Source: Rhea pennata | Taxonomy: Eukaryota; Chordata; Aves; Rheiformes; Rheidae | Direction: 5' to 3' | Assembly: GCF_028389875.1 (NCBI RefSeq) | Contig: NC_084663.1 | Location: forward strand, 11,670,666-11,734,665 | Length of the DNA: 64,000 bases | Shown here: piece by piece, positions 47,463 to 60,203 of the stretch | How positions within the stretch are numbered: the first letter of the stretch is position 1 | How the letters are laid out: the number at the start of each line of letters is the position of its first letter | Translations under genes and position numbers: made by a program | The notes under the pieces: model-generated | What the model was told of the DNA's origin: nothing | What the model saw: only the letters and a program-made list of their open reading frames with translations | The model's database searches: none

Positions 47463-49085
47463 TTAGCCCACTTTTCAGGTGCCAGCAGCATAAAAACCAG
47501 ACAATTCTAGTGACTGCAGCTCACTAACACTGCATTAACACAATTGTAATTTGCAACAAAATTGATGTGCTCCTTTATGATTGCATTATAATTTTTCTCA
47601 TCGCAGCTTACCCATCCCCAACAGATGCCAATCTAAGTTTTTCTCTGACAAAATCTAGAATATAGGCAGACAGGAAGAATGAGAAAATACTTTCAGCTGT
47701 TTGCTAGACATTAGATTTGTACATTTCTGTACAAACTGTACTTAATTTTTTTACTCTGGATTCCCCCCCCCCCATGTTGTTATTTGCAGTTTAACTTTTA
47801 TAGATACTAGGAAAGATATGCCAAAAAAGGAAATGAAATGATAAAAGGAAACCCAAAGTTAATTTTCTTTTGTTTTCCTCGTGTTACTACATCCTATATA
47901 GAAAAACTACTTCTGTTTGGAATGTTTGGAAGGATATTTAGGAATATAATGCATACAAATATACACTGAAAGCAGCTAATCTCTGTACTCATTTTGTGTT
48001 CCTGATAAGAAGTTACTAAACCCACGTATGGAAATAATGTTTCTTACTTACTGTGGTTGTTCAAAGGTGACACAAAAAATAAAATTAAAAAGTGAATCAT
48101 TCTTTTCTGATTGCAATTTACATCCATTTGCACCTGTGTTAACTACCAAAAAAAGGTGTGAAGTAGTCAACAGCTAGGACCAAAATACCTCCTCACTAAT
48201 AGGATAAAGATACTTTTAAAAGATTATTGTCAAAAATTAGTTTCTAGCACAGGAAAAGAAAAATAGTATCTTCAAATGTATACAAAGTGAATGTGCATTT
48301 TAACAGCATATAATAAATAAACCTTCTCTAAGATGTAAATATAATCTGACAAACTATTTGTAATGAAAAATTTATTCCGCAACTTGAACCCTATTTTCTT
48401 TCCATGCAACTTTTGTGAATAGACTTGCTTTTCAAGAATGTCTTCATTATTCAAAACTATTTTAACTAGTTATTACCCAAGGATGAAGATAAGCTGGAGT
48501 GAGTCCTGAGGCTGTTTGAGGTGGCTCACAAATATTCATTTGCACTTTAAAAGAAAATTTTGACATCTCAGAATTGTTCTTTGAATGCTCACCAACAGAG
48601 TTGGAAAGATTAAAAAATACTCTGAGTAAATGTTCTTTTTCTGTAGTATCCCTTTCCATTCTAACTAGATTGCTAAATGCATGTTTCTTCTTGATTTGAA
48701 AGGATGCCTCATCCAGATACAGTAAGTGTGTAACACTCTCTCAGACAAGGATTTGTGCAACATCAAAAGCAAAGCTATGTTCTGATGCTACTGAATTTTG
48801 CTGAAGGCTGCTTAAAAGCTCTTCAATGTTTGCTTGGAGCTATGTGATGCATCAGTTTTATGATTCCACCTAAAGGCAGTATAGCATCAGGTGAAATACA
48901 GATGTTGAGAAGCAGATCCTTTCTGAAAGGTTAAGTATTCAAACAGAGGAGTTCGAAAAAGCATGTGGCAATGGCATCCTGTTGCCTTCTATAATTTGTG
49001 AGGTAAAGTTGTGGCTCCTAGGAACTAACAGGGCCAAAGAAGAAACTTAGAGCAAAGCAGTGCACCTATTTTAGGTTTTATCTGG

Positions 49086-49111
49086 AAAAAAAAAAAAAAA
49101 AAAAAAAAAAA
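49086..49111. repeat. A26 homopolymer
   Basis: Twenty-six consecutive A after TTTTATCTGG. The position could be a poly(A) tail of a retrocopy, but the upstream 200 bp has no AATAAA, no readable ORF and no recognised family. Confidence 0.9.
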
Positions 49112-50335
49112 GTTTGGTTCTTTATCCAGCCCCCACAGCAGTGAACAGAAAATACTTCATTTTCATCTCATATCCTCAATATAACTTTCATCTGAAAGGC
49201 AGGCAGACCAGAAAACCCATGCACAAGTCTAAAGCACGTAGAAGGCTGAAGCTTCCCTTCAGAGAGATGCCACAAAAGAGACCGAAGGAAAGCGTATCTG
49301 TTGTCATATGGAAACCAAGGACTGTTTAAGAGATAATAGACATTTTCTTCTAAGAGAGAAAATGTAATAGCTCTTTCTTGGTGACTACACTGCTTGTTTT
49401 CAAAGACAGTTCTAGTTAACTGCTTAAAATGACATTTCATGAAGCAGTTGTGTGTTTAAAGGAACCGGCAAAGAGTTGAAAAAAATTGAGACCTGTATAT
49501 AATGTGTTCTCAGGACACACAATATTTGTGCTAAAGACAGAACTAAAACAACAGAAAGCAAAAACTCCTATTTATTTATTCATGAAATATAATATGAGCC
49601 TCCTCCTAACAAAAAGGAGAACATTGCCTAGCTGAACCATCCTTACTCCCAAATGAGTACAAAATACAATTGCAGGCCTACATTCATTTGAATAGTAAGG
49701 ATGTGTTAGACACTCTGGATAGAAGTGCCTGCCCTTCTGCCTGCCAGAAGAATTTTTTGCACCTTAAAGGCATGACAGAGTCATAAGTATAATTTCTTAT
49801 TAGGGACTATTTATCTCCTGTTGTTTCCATGTAACTGCAAACTTCCATTTTCCATTCATTGCTTGAGAACTCCGAGTAATAATTATAGTCATAACAGTAA
49901 TGACAATGATACAAAATTTGCAGAAAAAACAGGAAGAGTTTTAGAGGCATAGCAGTTGGCATGTTTGACAAAATGTGCATGATTTTGTCCAGGCATATAA
50001 GTGGATCCATAAGTCATTCCACAAGTGGAGTCAATGTCACACTCGTGACATTTGCCAGTCATGGAGATCTGACATCCTTGTGTGTGCCATTACCGTACCA
50101 TGAAGAGTCAGGAGCTTTTTGATTCCAACCTTTCCCCAATAAGCATGCCAAACATACTGCTGATGATTCAGTTTACAGGTTGTTGCTGATGTAGTCCCTC
50201 ATTTCAGATCTTTGTTATGCCATAAATTTCACAAAAGTCTTGGCATTCTTCCTAAATCAGAAGGAAGGTGAAAAATGTCTGAGATTACTGATTCAGACTT
50301 TCATTGAATATGACTTTCATTTTTAATGGTAGGGT

Positions 50336-50388
50336 TTCCAGTATGGATACCTGTCTATGCATATCCATTCCAGTATGGATACCTATCT
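50336..50388. repeat. Direct duplication of a TTCCAGTATGGATACCT unit
   Basis: Copies at 50,336-50,356 and 50,368-50,388 (period 32), differing by one base in 21. No gene or known element is adjacent. Confidence 0.85.
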
Positions 50389-53300
50389 TCACCATGGGCA
50401 ATACATCTAGTTTCTACAAAGATATGTAAGAGTTAATATCATATAATACCTTAAAATTATTTGTCAGTTTATAACTCAGTGGACTTCATTGACTTCGCCA
50501 GGACTGTAATGTTTTGCATCAATTGCTGATAAGCCTTTAACTCTTAATGTAATGCTTATATAAAGAAGTACACTGAAATTCAAAGACACTAAATCTTTCC
50601 CCTAAGGAATTAATTTATTATTAATTAACAGTTCTTCATAAAATTACCCAGATGCCAAAATGAACAAATTCATCTCTTCATCTATCAATTTCTGCAAATA
50701 ACAGAATACTGTTAGATCTATGTGCTTCTCAGTTATATGCCAATGGGAACACAAAAGATGTGCAAGCTTGGAGAATATCCAAAGCCTATGTGAAAGAAGT
50801 TGTACTCTACTTGAATTGCTTTTCCCTACAGTTGTCAGTGAAAGTGCTATAGAGGTGGAGATCATTTGATGAATTACAAAATTTTAGAAAACAGGACAAT
50901 GAAATACATCACTGGTATATCCTAAACAATATTATGTCAGAAAATGATGTTCTGAGAGACTCCAAATTAAAAGAATCCATTACTTGTTGTAACGGATAAG
51001 GATGATGCAACCAAATACTGTCTGGAGGCATTTGCAACACCTGAGAGATTATACCAGTCACGCCAGCAGCTTTGCAACAAATGAGGTATATTAGACCTTA
51101 GTACTATCTGAAAATACATGTTTAAACTGAATAATCTTTCTGGATGGCAACTGATTATTGCTCTTAATCATATTTATATATTTATTAAATATTAAGATAT
51201 AGAGAGTAAAATAGGGACAATTGCTGTTTGAGACGCCTTCTACACGTGGTCCTGAATTTGTCTCTGTGTTTATGACGTGCAGAACTGAGGCTTACATGGA
51301 AACATTCTTTCAGGGCACCGGAAGTCCCACATAGCATGTGGTTTTTTTTAATTGTTAACAACTTTTCTTGTTCCAGAATGAAGAATTTTTATCTTTGTGG
51401 AAAACAATCTAACATTCACCAGCATTAGCTGAAGTCACTACAGCATTTGGGGGGTTCTAACATTTACTCTGAATTTTTTGGCGGAGATGGGAGAAAAGAC
51501 AACTCTTTTCTATCCCCAAAGTTTGTCAGATCAGTGTTTGGAGATGGCATATATATATTCCTCCACCTCACAGCCTACGCTACTCCACTCCCTCCACACT
51601 TTGGAGGAGCCTGGGGGTTATCCCACTCACCCAAAAAGTTAGAGGGTCAGATTTAAGCTTAATCTTTTTTTGTGATTCACAGTAGGGATTAAAAATTCAT
51701 CTTCTTTTCCCCACATATGCTGTTTTCCTTTAGACTTTCTCTTAAGTAAGTCTCAGTTTTGCTGTCTCACTGTTTGTTTCAAAGACAGGACTTGAACGTA
51801 TCTTTATTTTCTCTGTAAGAATGAGAGTTAAACAAGTGCTTAATGTTAACTTTGCCTAGTCCTATTTTCTGAATTGCATCCATAGGTCAAACCACCAACT
51901 TTTGGCTTTAACTACTTCTGCAGTAACTTCTAAACTGTAAAAAAATAGTTCTTTGCCTCTTTCGTTTTCCCAATGTATTTTAAGACCATCTAGTAAGCAA
52001 ATACAAGATAATGAGCTATGCCTGCCACAGTAACTCATTTAAGGTATTCCTAACTAATATGGTATTTGTATTTTTTACTCCTTTGGTGCATGAGTGTAAA
52101 GAATTGTCATTTTTAAAACATATATGCTTATGGTGAGGTGTATTTTATGTATTCAAAGTGCATGAATAATGCCCTCTTATGGCAATATTTAGGGATTCCC
52201 CAAAATTTAGCTGGTCTAAGATCATTTACACTATCAATGCATGTGGAGGGGAAGGGAAAAAAAAAAAAAAACACACTTCCCTGATGGAAAAAAAAGAAAA
52301 AGAATATACTGTGCATGTCTTTTCAGTCATAACCAACCACTAACATTTTTTTCTGTACACTTCCTCTATTTCTGTGACATTTGAGAGGAAAATGGAAAAT
52401 CTAGCCTTGGAAGCACTTTAAAAAATTAGGATAAGAAACTCATTTGAGAACACTTTGATCAGTGTCATTTGCCAATAGCTACATTAAACTGTGCATATAT
52501 AATAGAAATAGGAAAGAATATTGGCATATATTAATAAGCATTGACAAAAAAGGGTTATTACTGATATTCTGAAGTGCTCATACTGTAAGTAAACAATAAG
52601 GAATAAACAGGCAACATTGTGATGAAATATTACTGAAAATGTTTATATCAAATTTCACAATTCTGCAGTTAAGATAACTTCCATTACTTTATACACATTT
52701 AAGTGTTCTAAATGTAAGCAATAGCAAATAAAAACCCTTTAAAAATTGTATCTAATTATGCTTTTCTTTTTGCCTCCTAATTAACAATGAATAAATTGAT
52801 TTTAAGTTACAAAGGTGTAATTGTGCAGAAGGTTTTGTGTTCTGGCTGTCATCCAACATATAGATTTTTTTGTCTTCCTGGCTTGAAACAAACTACTGCT
52901 AATAGAGTCAAATAAAGATTCAATTAACAGCTGTTCTGCAGAGAAACAGATAAAAATGATAAATATTTAATGGAGTGTTTATGTTATGAGAGAAGAAGTT
53001 AAATGTAGACTCACTTTGAATTGTGTTTTTTTCAAAATGAAGCCAACAATCAAGTTAAAGCAATAGAAATTTTTCAGTATCAAAGAAAGTTCTGAGACTT
53101 AATTCAGAACCTTAGATTATCTGATGCTCTATTTCTTATACAGATGCTTCCATGAAGTCTATTCTAGGAGTGGGCAATCAATGTAAAAATAGGCATAACA
53201 TACACTTTTAACTCATTTAATTAACAAATAGGTAGCACTGATTCTATGACTACTTCTCAGTCCTTCTTTAGCTAATAAAATTCAATATTAAGCTGAAAAC

Positions 53301-56300
53301 TCAATGCTATTTTACATTAGACTATGTCCTGACTGTCTTGGGGCCCCAGGAATGGGTAAAGCATTCAGCAGACTCTCCAGCTCTGATGAGCCCACATTGA
53401 CTTCACAGGCTTTCACTATCCTGGCCAAGTGTTTGCTCATCCTTTTTATGCAACACATGCTAACGAATACAACAGGGTGACCTTCAAGAAGTAAGAATTT
53501 GATGATTGAAATATAATAACTTATTATAATGACAAAAGCATTTCTTGAAGATTCATTCAAAGTATCTATTGCACTAATGGTTAAAAAAAATTAAAAAAAA
53601 AGGAAAGCAAAGCAGGGATATTTGTCCTTATGAATTATGAGCATTTAAAGGCCTGTATGAATGAGCGTCAGAAATGAAGTAGAGCATTCACAGGAACAAG
53701 AATACTTCACAGCACACAATAAAGTCAGAGCTTCGACTTTGTTTTATTTAGGACTTTATAAGGATGCAGGAGGACCTATATAATAAAACAAAGTGATAAA
53801 GTGATAGCTAAAACATCAATATAACACCATCTGTACCATGCTGATTCCACAGACAAACCTTGACTCATAGTAAACTATATGACAGCATCTTTAAGAAATG
53901 TGAAAGGATACTTTAGTAGAAACAAGAATTTCTTAACACAGAGCTAAAAATATTGTAAAGAAACAGAATACTATGGAATCTCGATGTTTTCCACCTCTTT
54001 CATTACTTGCTACTTTGGATTTATACGAGCATTACCACTGTATGGTTTCTGCTACTTTAATTTCTTAAAGAAAAGGTAAGAGTGGAAAAATGGTCATAAT
54101 GGGGTTAGCTGACAGATCTACCTTAAAAGACTCTAGTGATAGTTAGGATGTAATACAAAAGGATGAAGCTTGATGCACATGAGAAGGGATCAGTTCTAGC
54201 ACCTGTTCTGTTCCTTTGTGTCCTCAGGTCAATATACACAAATTTCTTAACATTTTCATGAAATCATGGGCATTATTCAGATTGTTCCACAATGCTCCAC
54301 TTGTCATGCATGGTTTAAATTTATGATCTTTTCCATCAGCTTTGCTCTTTTTCCATATGGACACATAAATTCTCCAAGTTTATTTTCTTCAATATGAGAA
54401 AAGCTTTCTTAGGGAAAGCAGTAAGGCAGTGGCCAACAGAAGATGTTTGGGGAAGAGCACGGCACATACAGTGGTCTCTCTGCAGTACACCCTCCAGGCT
54501 TCTCTTCACAAATAACAGCTTGCAGAACCCAGACAATATGCACTGAGCAATTATCTGATAAATATCATCAGTAAAGCTTAGTCTGTACTTACAGAGAACA
54601 AAATAAATCACTGACTGCAAGGTATGCAGTTGCTGTTCTTCATTTAAACATGAAGGATGGTGGGAAACAAGATTGTACTAGCAGATCTGGGAATAGGCAG
54701 TTATATATCTAGTCTTCTAGGGGTATATTTCAAATCTAAAATGAAAAAAAACATGACATTTTTCTGCAGAACAGTGATTGACATAATGCTCTATAAACAT
54801 TGCAATAGCTGAATCTGAGTAAAAGTTACCTTTCCAAACTCTTCTTCAGGCAGAGTAAGAGTACCTCCTTGAGTGTTGTGGAATAGCACACAGCAGTGGA
54901 TCAAACACCAGGCTGGAGACTGGTATACCACACTGTAAGCACCCAATATTATGTCACTACGCGCCTCTCCCCTCCTAACTCTATTGTCTGTTTGGATTAA
55001 AAGTTCCTCCGTAACAGCTTTTGCTTACCCTCCCTGCATGATTGTAAAGCTCCTTGCATAACGGGACTTTAATTCCAAGTACTTTCAATATACAAATAAC
55101 ATATTAAATCATATGCTGTATACATTTGTGCTATCTTACATTTATAGCCTGTTTGAGCTGAAGCCACCCTTGACGTGTCAAGAACCACCCCTTTTCATTC
55201 AAGTCTCCCCAGACATTCTTAATAACCTGCTCGCAAAGTAACAATGACTTGTTTTGTTTGTTAAAAACTCCAAACCTGCTTTGTGTAAGCAGACCTCCAC
55301 TGGCTTTGGTTGTATCACTGACCTCATGTGACCACACTGGCTAAAAGTCGGAAGATCTGACCAAAATACTGTGCTTCTCCCAGAAGTAGTTGCCTCCACT
55401 AAAGGGCTGGCAGCATACTAGAATGACTTGCACCTTTTGTGCAGACCCAAAAGTACTTATTTGTAATTTCTGCACAATTATCATCAATCTGTTCAATGAC
55501 AGAGCTCACTGTGAGGCGCTGCCACACTGACTTCCAGGGAAGTCATTTGGAGCTGTGTATATTTGACTGGAGACAACTGGAGTTTTATCACACAAAGATC
55601 ATGATGTTTTCCTCCAGTCCCATAGAGCTAATAGTGCTTAATTAACATGGTTACACCGAACCTACTCCTAACTGTTCTATCTCCATTGTGCTGTGAAACA
55701 GCATTATGTTCCCCTGGAAATGGTCTTTCATATAGCTCAAAGTATTAAAAAAAAAAATCTGGTGAATTCAGTTTTACGACTTCTTATTAGCTTCACCTCA
55801 GCAGTTTTATAAGGCTCTGACTTTGGTCATGAAGCTCCACTGCTCCTGACCAGTCCTTATTTGACCCATGGCCCACTGGTCCTTGGACCAGAAGAGGTCC
55901 TTGGACACATCGTGTCCTGTGCCCTCTCTGACCACACACCAGTATTACAAATACCTTTATCTTGACCATCTCCTGAAGTCTTTGGACTATTCGCTGTGAA
56001 TAAGAAAATAAAACATTACTTATTTTAGCACACCTTCAAGACAAAAGACCAATAGCTTCCCCACCACGAACAGCTGATGTATTTCATACTTTTCCCTGTT
56101 CTTGTACCTGTGGAAGAAGAAGAAACCGAGATCAGTTAATCATTCTACCGAATGACCTGAATTTCTCTAACGGTATCAGACACTCAAATGAGCAGAGAAG
56201 AAAGAGAAGCTAATATCATTTTCTCTCCTCACTTCTAATCTGGACACTTACTCTACACATTGTTTCTTTCCTTTTTTTAAGCAAGGAATGGATTACATTT

Positions 56301-57836
56301 GATGTTCACTTTTATCATGTCTTTACAACATTTTTAGCATAGCTAGTATTTGATCTTGTTTAAATCACGCTTGTATTTAAAGTAGAAATTGATTACTAAA
56401 CCTCTTGATCTTCTTAATGGCTAATTGCTGCTAATTCAGTGAAATTATTTGGTCCAGTTTCACCATGCCATTTTCATTATTCCACACATATCTCAGGAGG
56501 TTCCTGTCTTTCTCCTCTACCTTCTTCATCCAACTTTTGGGTTCTTATCTCCCTGTTTTAAAGCTGTCCTCTTTCTTCTGTTTCTATAATCTGCTCACTT
56601 CTTCAGTGAAAATCTAATTGGGAAGGAAAAAAAAAAAGGAACAAAACAAACCCCCAAACAAAATGCTGAGCAGAAGTCATGAATGCAGAAGAATGAAGGC
56701 ACTCTTGCCTTCTCCTTCCACTGCTTCTTTTCTCATTCATGACTTCATTTAGTGTTTTAGGTCAAAAGTTAGGCCTGAGGTCCACTAGAATGACTTGTAT
56801 GGATAACAAGCAAACAACATGCAGAGAAACAACAAAATAAGCATCCCTCTGTTTTTGGCCAGGGGGATTTGCCTACTCCGCTCACACTGTGGTAGTCTCA
56901 GATTCTGAGTCTGAGACAAAGAGCCTGACTCCAGTCCTACCACACGGAGTAACTGCAACCTGGAATAACTGCACTTCATTATAAATCTCAAATGCATCAT
57001 TCATCAGAATTAGAAACAAACTGCAAAACACTTTGTATGCTTTGTGCAATATATGAATGATTGAAAATGGTCTGCAAAGTTGAGTCCAGCTTATTTGTCC
57101 TCATCTATCTCTATGTTAGCCTGTAAAATATACAGCCTGGAAAGCAAGTGTCTTGCATACTTTTCATTTCACTCATAGGGCTGATTCATGCCAGTAAATA
57201 CTGAAACCCCACCTCATAGTTTGGAAAAGTAATTTCCATTCCATTACTTTTGCTCGAAGCTAATACATGCTATTACAAAACATCTAAAATAAAACTTTAA
57301 CCATTTCACTTAGTCCAGCTGTGAAGTTCAAACTGCTTTTTAAAGCTAATTATCTTGCTCCAACCTGCACACATGCATACGTTAAATACAAATAAATCAA
57401 TATGGCTCACTGCGTATTTCAATTTGCTTTGTTTTTAAAATTAGCATAGTCTTGCTTTGCCCAACAGATATATGATGTTATCTTACAGATTAAAGTTTTG
57501 TGTTTGTCTTTGTAGTTCCTTTGCTAGTTTATAAACCCAAAGACCTTGAGGGAGTGTCAGAAATCCCCATAATTTTCCTCACTGCTCCACTTTACCTTTC
57601 TACCTCTCATGGAGTTAATACATGTGGAAAAGAAATGCAGATAGCCAGATGGCTCCCTAGTGTCCACATATACAAAAGCACTGACAGACACAAGTGACTT
57701 TAACTAAAGCTGATGTTGATTTATGCTTGAGCATATTCTTTTGTTGTCTTTTTCTCATACTATATTACTAGGAGCGTGTGTTTGTGATTTCACTTGGAAG
57801 ATATTTTTTCTGAATTTTAAGAAGAAAAGTGGAATC

Positions 57837-57866
57837 TTTTTTTTTTTTTTTTTTTTTAAAAAAAAA
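57837..57866. repeat. T21 followed directly by A9
   Basis: A T21-A9 junction, able to form a short A-T hairpin. A/T tracts like this exclude nucleosomes in general, and no gene feature is adjacent. Confidence 0.9.
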
Positions 57867-58924
57867 GTTATGGCAAAAATATTTTGAGAAGCAAAACTAG
57901 AATAGTCATCAATATTTTTAGAGTTAGTATTTCATAGTAACATTCTTCTTTTTCTTTGACTGGCATTGCCACTTATTAAACTCCTCCTAAAAGAAAGGTT
58001 ATTTATTTCATATTTTGTTTCGTGGTTTTCTGTAGGCTCTGCTCTGAATCACCCCACAAGACCACAGCAAGAGAGAACACTGAATTAGCTGATTCACTTG
58101 TGTTGTTTGGTGTGGTGATCTCCAATTGCACTTATTTGTGGGGATTTTCCAAAGCAGACAAGTGACTTCTCCTTTTGCCAAGACAATGCTGCCAGACTTA
58201 GAGGCTTATGAACGTTACTACATTTCAAGGATGAGCAGCATTATGTTCACAGTCACATTAACTGGTCACTGAATGAACAAGTTTTCTGATGGTGTACTAT
58301 AATTGCTCTTTATGACAGCAAATGTTGATGTATTTCTGTGCAGTTTAGTTGTGTCAAGGAGGAGAACTGGAACGGCACCAATATTTTTAAGGACTCCTAT
58401 TCTGGAGAGTTTAGTTTGTCTGGTGGCATCAGCTAATTCATCCTCAGGATACGATCTGAAGTAGATCAAGCATTTCAAAAAGCTGTACTCTGTTCTTTTG
58501 TAAAATCAATGGTAAATCTGACGTTTGATTTCAGAGGAAGGCACGTCCCATACTTTTATATTCTAAGTGCTTTATAATATGGGAATTTCTAACTTGAAGA
58601 GAACACTAATTTTGCTAGACAGGTGCTGAAGCTTGGGGGAGAAACAGCCTCTGAAACATTTGTGACCCTAGCTCACGTAGATGACCTTTTACACGAATGG
58701 GCCTATACATACAGGCCAAAGAGATATCCATTTGGAGGGACAAAATTAAAGAGTACTGTATTCAGACTACTCCCTGCTCTCTGCCCGATACATTAAGTAT
58801 TATTGAGTGCTCTGGTGCCAAGAAAATGGCTCGATGGTATAATAGCTGGAAACAAAATCTGAACTTGAACGCCGGTAGTGATTCATTGCGGGTACTTGTT
58901 TACCTGTTCACATACCTCAGCTAC

Positions 58925-59012
58925 AGCATACGGCTGCTCGAGCATAACGAGACGCGCTCCCTCGAAGCACCGCGGCGCCGGGACCCCGCCGCGCGCTCTG
59001 CACTGCCTCGGC
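58925..59012. promoter_or_regulatory. Short CpG-dense patch upstream of the main island
   Basis: About fifteen CpG in under 90 bp (ACGAGACGCGCTCCCTCG, CACCGCGGCGCCGGGACC), some 560 bp before the main island. It may be an outlying part of the same promoter region. An open frame at 58,697-59,047 runs through it with no recognised similarity. Confidence 0.4.
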
Positions 59013-59541
59013 TGCATCACACAGCACCTTCCCCTGCAGAAACGTAAACTGTGGTTCGGAAGTTAGCACCTAGCAGGTCACACCGAAACACAGTGTACTC
59101 ACAGGACAACCCGGGAGACTTTGCACAAATTCTGCCTACAAAATAGCCCCAAACCCAGACACTGTCATCTGGAATATCCTATTGGATTTAATTGAGCTAT
59201 GCTGCAGTTCACCAGTTTTATCCCGGCTCATGTTTTCAGGATGTCCTGGATAAGATTTTCAACACTGTCCAACTGCTGTGGGAGCATGAGTCTTACTAAA
59301 AATGGAAACTTTGCTATTAACTCTGTATCTTGGGCAAAGCTGAGGTGGAGAAAAAGTAACTCCTAGTCTCCTAACCTGCTAAAGCGCTTTTGAAAGCTTG
59401 CATAAAAAAATGGAAAAAATTGAAAGTGCAAAAAACAGGAGACTGAACTGTGAATCTAACTGCTGCTCTAACGCTCCTTAATTCTTCACTCATCTTCTTT
59501 TAAAGTTTCAAAAACAATAAATAATTCTCCTCCTTCTCCTC

Positions 59542-59562
59542 AAAAAAAAAAAAAAAAAAAAA
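59542..59562. repeat. A21 homopolymer at the CpG island edge
   Basis: A run of 21 A separates AT-rich sequence from the CpG island. Poly(dA:dT) tracts at promoter edges are known to disfavour nucleosomes, and that role here is inference. Confidence 0.85.
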
Positions 59563-59782
59563 CAAAACACCACCAACCGCACCCTCCTCGTCCGGGGGTC
59601 GGTGTGACCCGCTTCCCCCGGACCGCGGCCCTGCCTCCTCCCCCCTCTTCGCAGTGACACCTACCGGCCTCCCCCGAAAGCTCCCCCCGCCCCAGCCGCA
59701 CACCGCCCGCGGGGGCCCGGCCCGGCCGCGGCGCTGCCGTCGGGGCGGCCCGGCAGCCGCGTCCCGGCTCCCTCGGCGGCGG

Positions 59783-59793
59783 GGGAACTTTCC
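59783..59793 (+). promoter_or_regulatory. kappaB-like site GGGAACTTTCC
   Basis: An 11-bp kappaB-like sequence inside the CpG island, one base longer than the classical decamer at 59,952. It is a weaker match, and it gains interest only because a second site lies nearby in the same orientation. Confidence 0.3.
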
Positions 59794-59951
59794 GCGCGCG
59801 TTTCCCTGCCCCCCGCGGGCGGGCAGGCCTGCGCGAGGGGTCGCGGTGTGTGTGTGTGGGGGGGGTGCGCGTGTCCGCGTGTGCGCGGATGGGGGGGACG
59901 TGCCCGGCGCCGTGGGCGGCCGCGGAAGCCTCCCGCGGGGCTGGCCGGGTG

Positions 59952-59961
59952 GGGACTTTCC
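59952..59961 (+). promoter_or_regulatory. Canonical kappaB-type site GGGACTTTCC
   Basis: An exact match to the classical NF-kappaB decamer GGGACTTTCC, flanked by extra G and C, inside the CpG island about 230 bp upstream of the TATA-like element. A second, looser kappaB-like match (GGGAACTTTCC) lies about 170 bp further upstream. Occupancy cannot be read from sequence. Confidence 0.45.
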
Positions 59962-60078
59962 CCTTACAGCCCCTCTCGTCACCTCGGCGGGGCGCGGAGG
60001 CTGCCCCCCGTGCGCGCCCGCGGGCCGCGCCGCGCCGCCGGGCGCAGCCGAGCGGAGCCGCCGGCCGCCCCGCCCGGG

Positions 60079-60165
60079 CCGCGCCGCGCCGCGCTGTGCT
60101 GTGCTGTGCTGTGCCGTGCCGTGCCGTGCCGTGCCGTGCCGTGGCGCGCCGCGCCGCGCCGCGCC
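60079..60165. repeat. Compound GC pentanucleotide array (GCCGC / GCTGT / GCCGT)
   Basis: Consecutive 5-bp units change type along the tract: GCCGC-type units, then GCTGT units, then GCCGT units, then GCCGC-type again. The constant frame of five bases across the sub-blocks suggests one ancestral pentamer array that expanded after point changes. It lies in the island just upstream of the TATA-like element. Such arrays are often length-variable and difficult to assemble, so the copy number here may not be exact. Confidence 0.85.
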
Positions 60166-60182
60166 GGGGTGGGGCCTCGCCG

Positions 60183-60190
60183 TTATTTAT
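60183..60190 (+). promoter_or_regulatory. TATA-like element TTATTTAT
   Basis: An isolated A/T octamer in otherwise nearly pure GC sequence at the downstream edge of the island. It sits where a TATA box would place initiation at about 60,210-60,220, close to two upstream ATGs. It does not match the strict TATAAA consensus, so TATA function is only suggested by position. Confidence 0.35.
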
Positions 60191-60203
60191 GAGCTCCCGC
60201 CCG

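Larger units (their letters stand above)
47463..59541. other. Non-coding, AT-rich desert up to the CpG island
   Basis: Contains a C11 run (47,763-47,773), the A26 tract, the 50.3 kb duplication, the T21-A9 junction and short A runs near 52,258 and 53,583. The part at 52,480-52,960 has a homeodomain-type TAATTA and looks like a possible conserved element. No exon is supported. Confidence 0.6.

Noticed and set aside
48990..49111. Possible processed pseudogene ending in the A26 run
   Set aside because: No AATAAA, no readable protein and no recognised SINE upstream, and no evident target-site duplication.
55870..55910. TGGTCC-TT-GGACCA hairpin and direct repeat GGTCCTTGGAC
   Set aside because: The stem is six bases and the repeat is short; this is within chance expectation for 64 kb.
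58697..59047. 116-codon open frame before the CpG island
   Set aside because: No recognised similarity. The second half is simply translation of a CpG-dense patch, and no splice signals support it as an exon.
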